Part shown: positions 63,983-64,000 of the stretch, piece by piece
Position numbering within the stretch: the first letter of the stretch is position 1
How the letters are laid out: each line of letters begins with the position of its first letter
Source of the DNA: Anaerolineae bacterium
Lineage (GTDB): Bacteria; Chloroflexota; Anaerolineae; Aggregatilineales; Phototrophicaceae
Length of the DNA stretch: 64,000 nt
Assembly: GCA_022841825.1 (NCBI GenBank)
Contig: JALHQT010000008.1
Location: forward strand, 62,001-126,000
Direction: 5' to 3'
Translations under genes and position numbers: made by a program
Notes under the pieces: model-generated
The model's input: the letters and a program-made list of their open reading frames with translations, nothing else
The model's database searches: none
Told to the model about the DNA's origin: nothing

Positions 63983-64000
63983 ATTCCCGACTACCAGTAG

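Overview
The window looks like one contiguous piece of a GC-rich bacterial chromosome, most probably from Chloroflexota (Anaerolineae-like). This is an inference from the (T/P/A)-rich Thr-Pro linkers in secreted proteins, the Aap-type transporter with oversized permeases, the ba3-type oxidase set, many DUF11/SdrD-like surface proteins and the general gene style. It has not been checked by any search. I saw no rRNA, tRNA, CRISPR array, phage or insertion sequence. Genes are dense (no gap exceeds about 280 bases) and most lie on the minus strand.

Layout. 1-4.8 kb: a truncated membrane protein with a LuxR-type response regulator, a SnoaL-like protein, a polysaccharide flippase and a secreted beta-propeller-like protein. 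5.0-10.5 kb: a polar amino-acid ABC transporter (binding protein, two permeases, ATPase), one permease carrying a large extra domain. 10.6-14.7 kb: an ECF sigma factor with a SnoaL tail, divergent from an SRPBCC protein, then a HEXXHXXGXXD secreted protein and an HtrA-like protease. 14.8-19.3 kb: a 2-oxoacid dehydrogenase operon (E2, then fused E1 alpha/beta) with a PIN toxin-antitoxin pair between the two enzyme genes. 19.4-31.8 kb: a SorC-type regulator, GH36 alpha-galactosidase, NUDIX hydrolase, LysM lipoprotein, REC-histidine kinase, UppP, penicillin-acylase-like enzyme, alpha/beta hydrolase, TPR protein and two CBS-pair proteins. 31.9-38.9 kb: a 1.4-thousand-residue Thr-Pro repeat surface protein behind a sensor kinase, with a divergent single-domain response regulator. 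38.9-42.9 kb: a compact respiratory operon (cytochrome c, a 54-residue subunit IIa-like protein, CuA subunit II, subunit I, SCO protein). 43.1-46.0 kb: an SdrD-like surface protein.

46.3-56.8 kb is the most striking region. Twelve tightly packed minus-strand genes encode a self-contained glucitol-family phosphotransferase system (HPr, GutM-like protein, EIIC, a second EIIC/EIIBC membrane domain, EIIB, EIIA and, at the far end, Enzyme I). Into the same operon are built a SAF-domain oxidoreductase, a class II aldolase-like protein without its metal ligands, and a complete E1 alpha / E1 beta / E2 set. The arrangement suggests a pathway that imports and phosphorylates a polyol-like substrate, oxidises it and ends in an acyl-CoA through a TPP/lipoate complex. 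The substrate is unknown and no E3 is present. 57.1-63.9 kb: a hydroxyacid dehydrogenase-like protein, GH31 glycosidase, SnoaL-like protein, phytanoyl-CoA dioxygenase-like enzyme and two sugar ABC permeases, probably another carbohydrate locus cut by the window end.

A family of short palindromes (core GGGGCG..CATG..CGCCCC, often with flanking GTA/TAC) is scattered through the PTS operon. Several copies lie inside the E2 genes, always in the same reading frame and in the flexible linkers. They look like mobile or REP-like palindromes tolerated as protein linker sequence.
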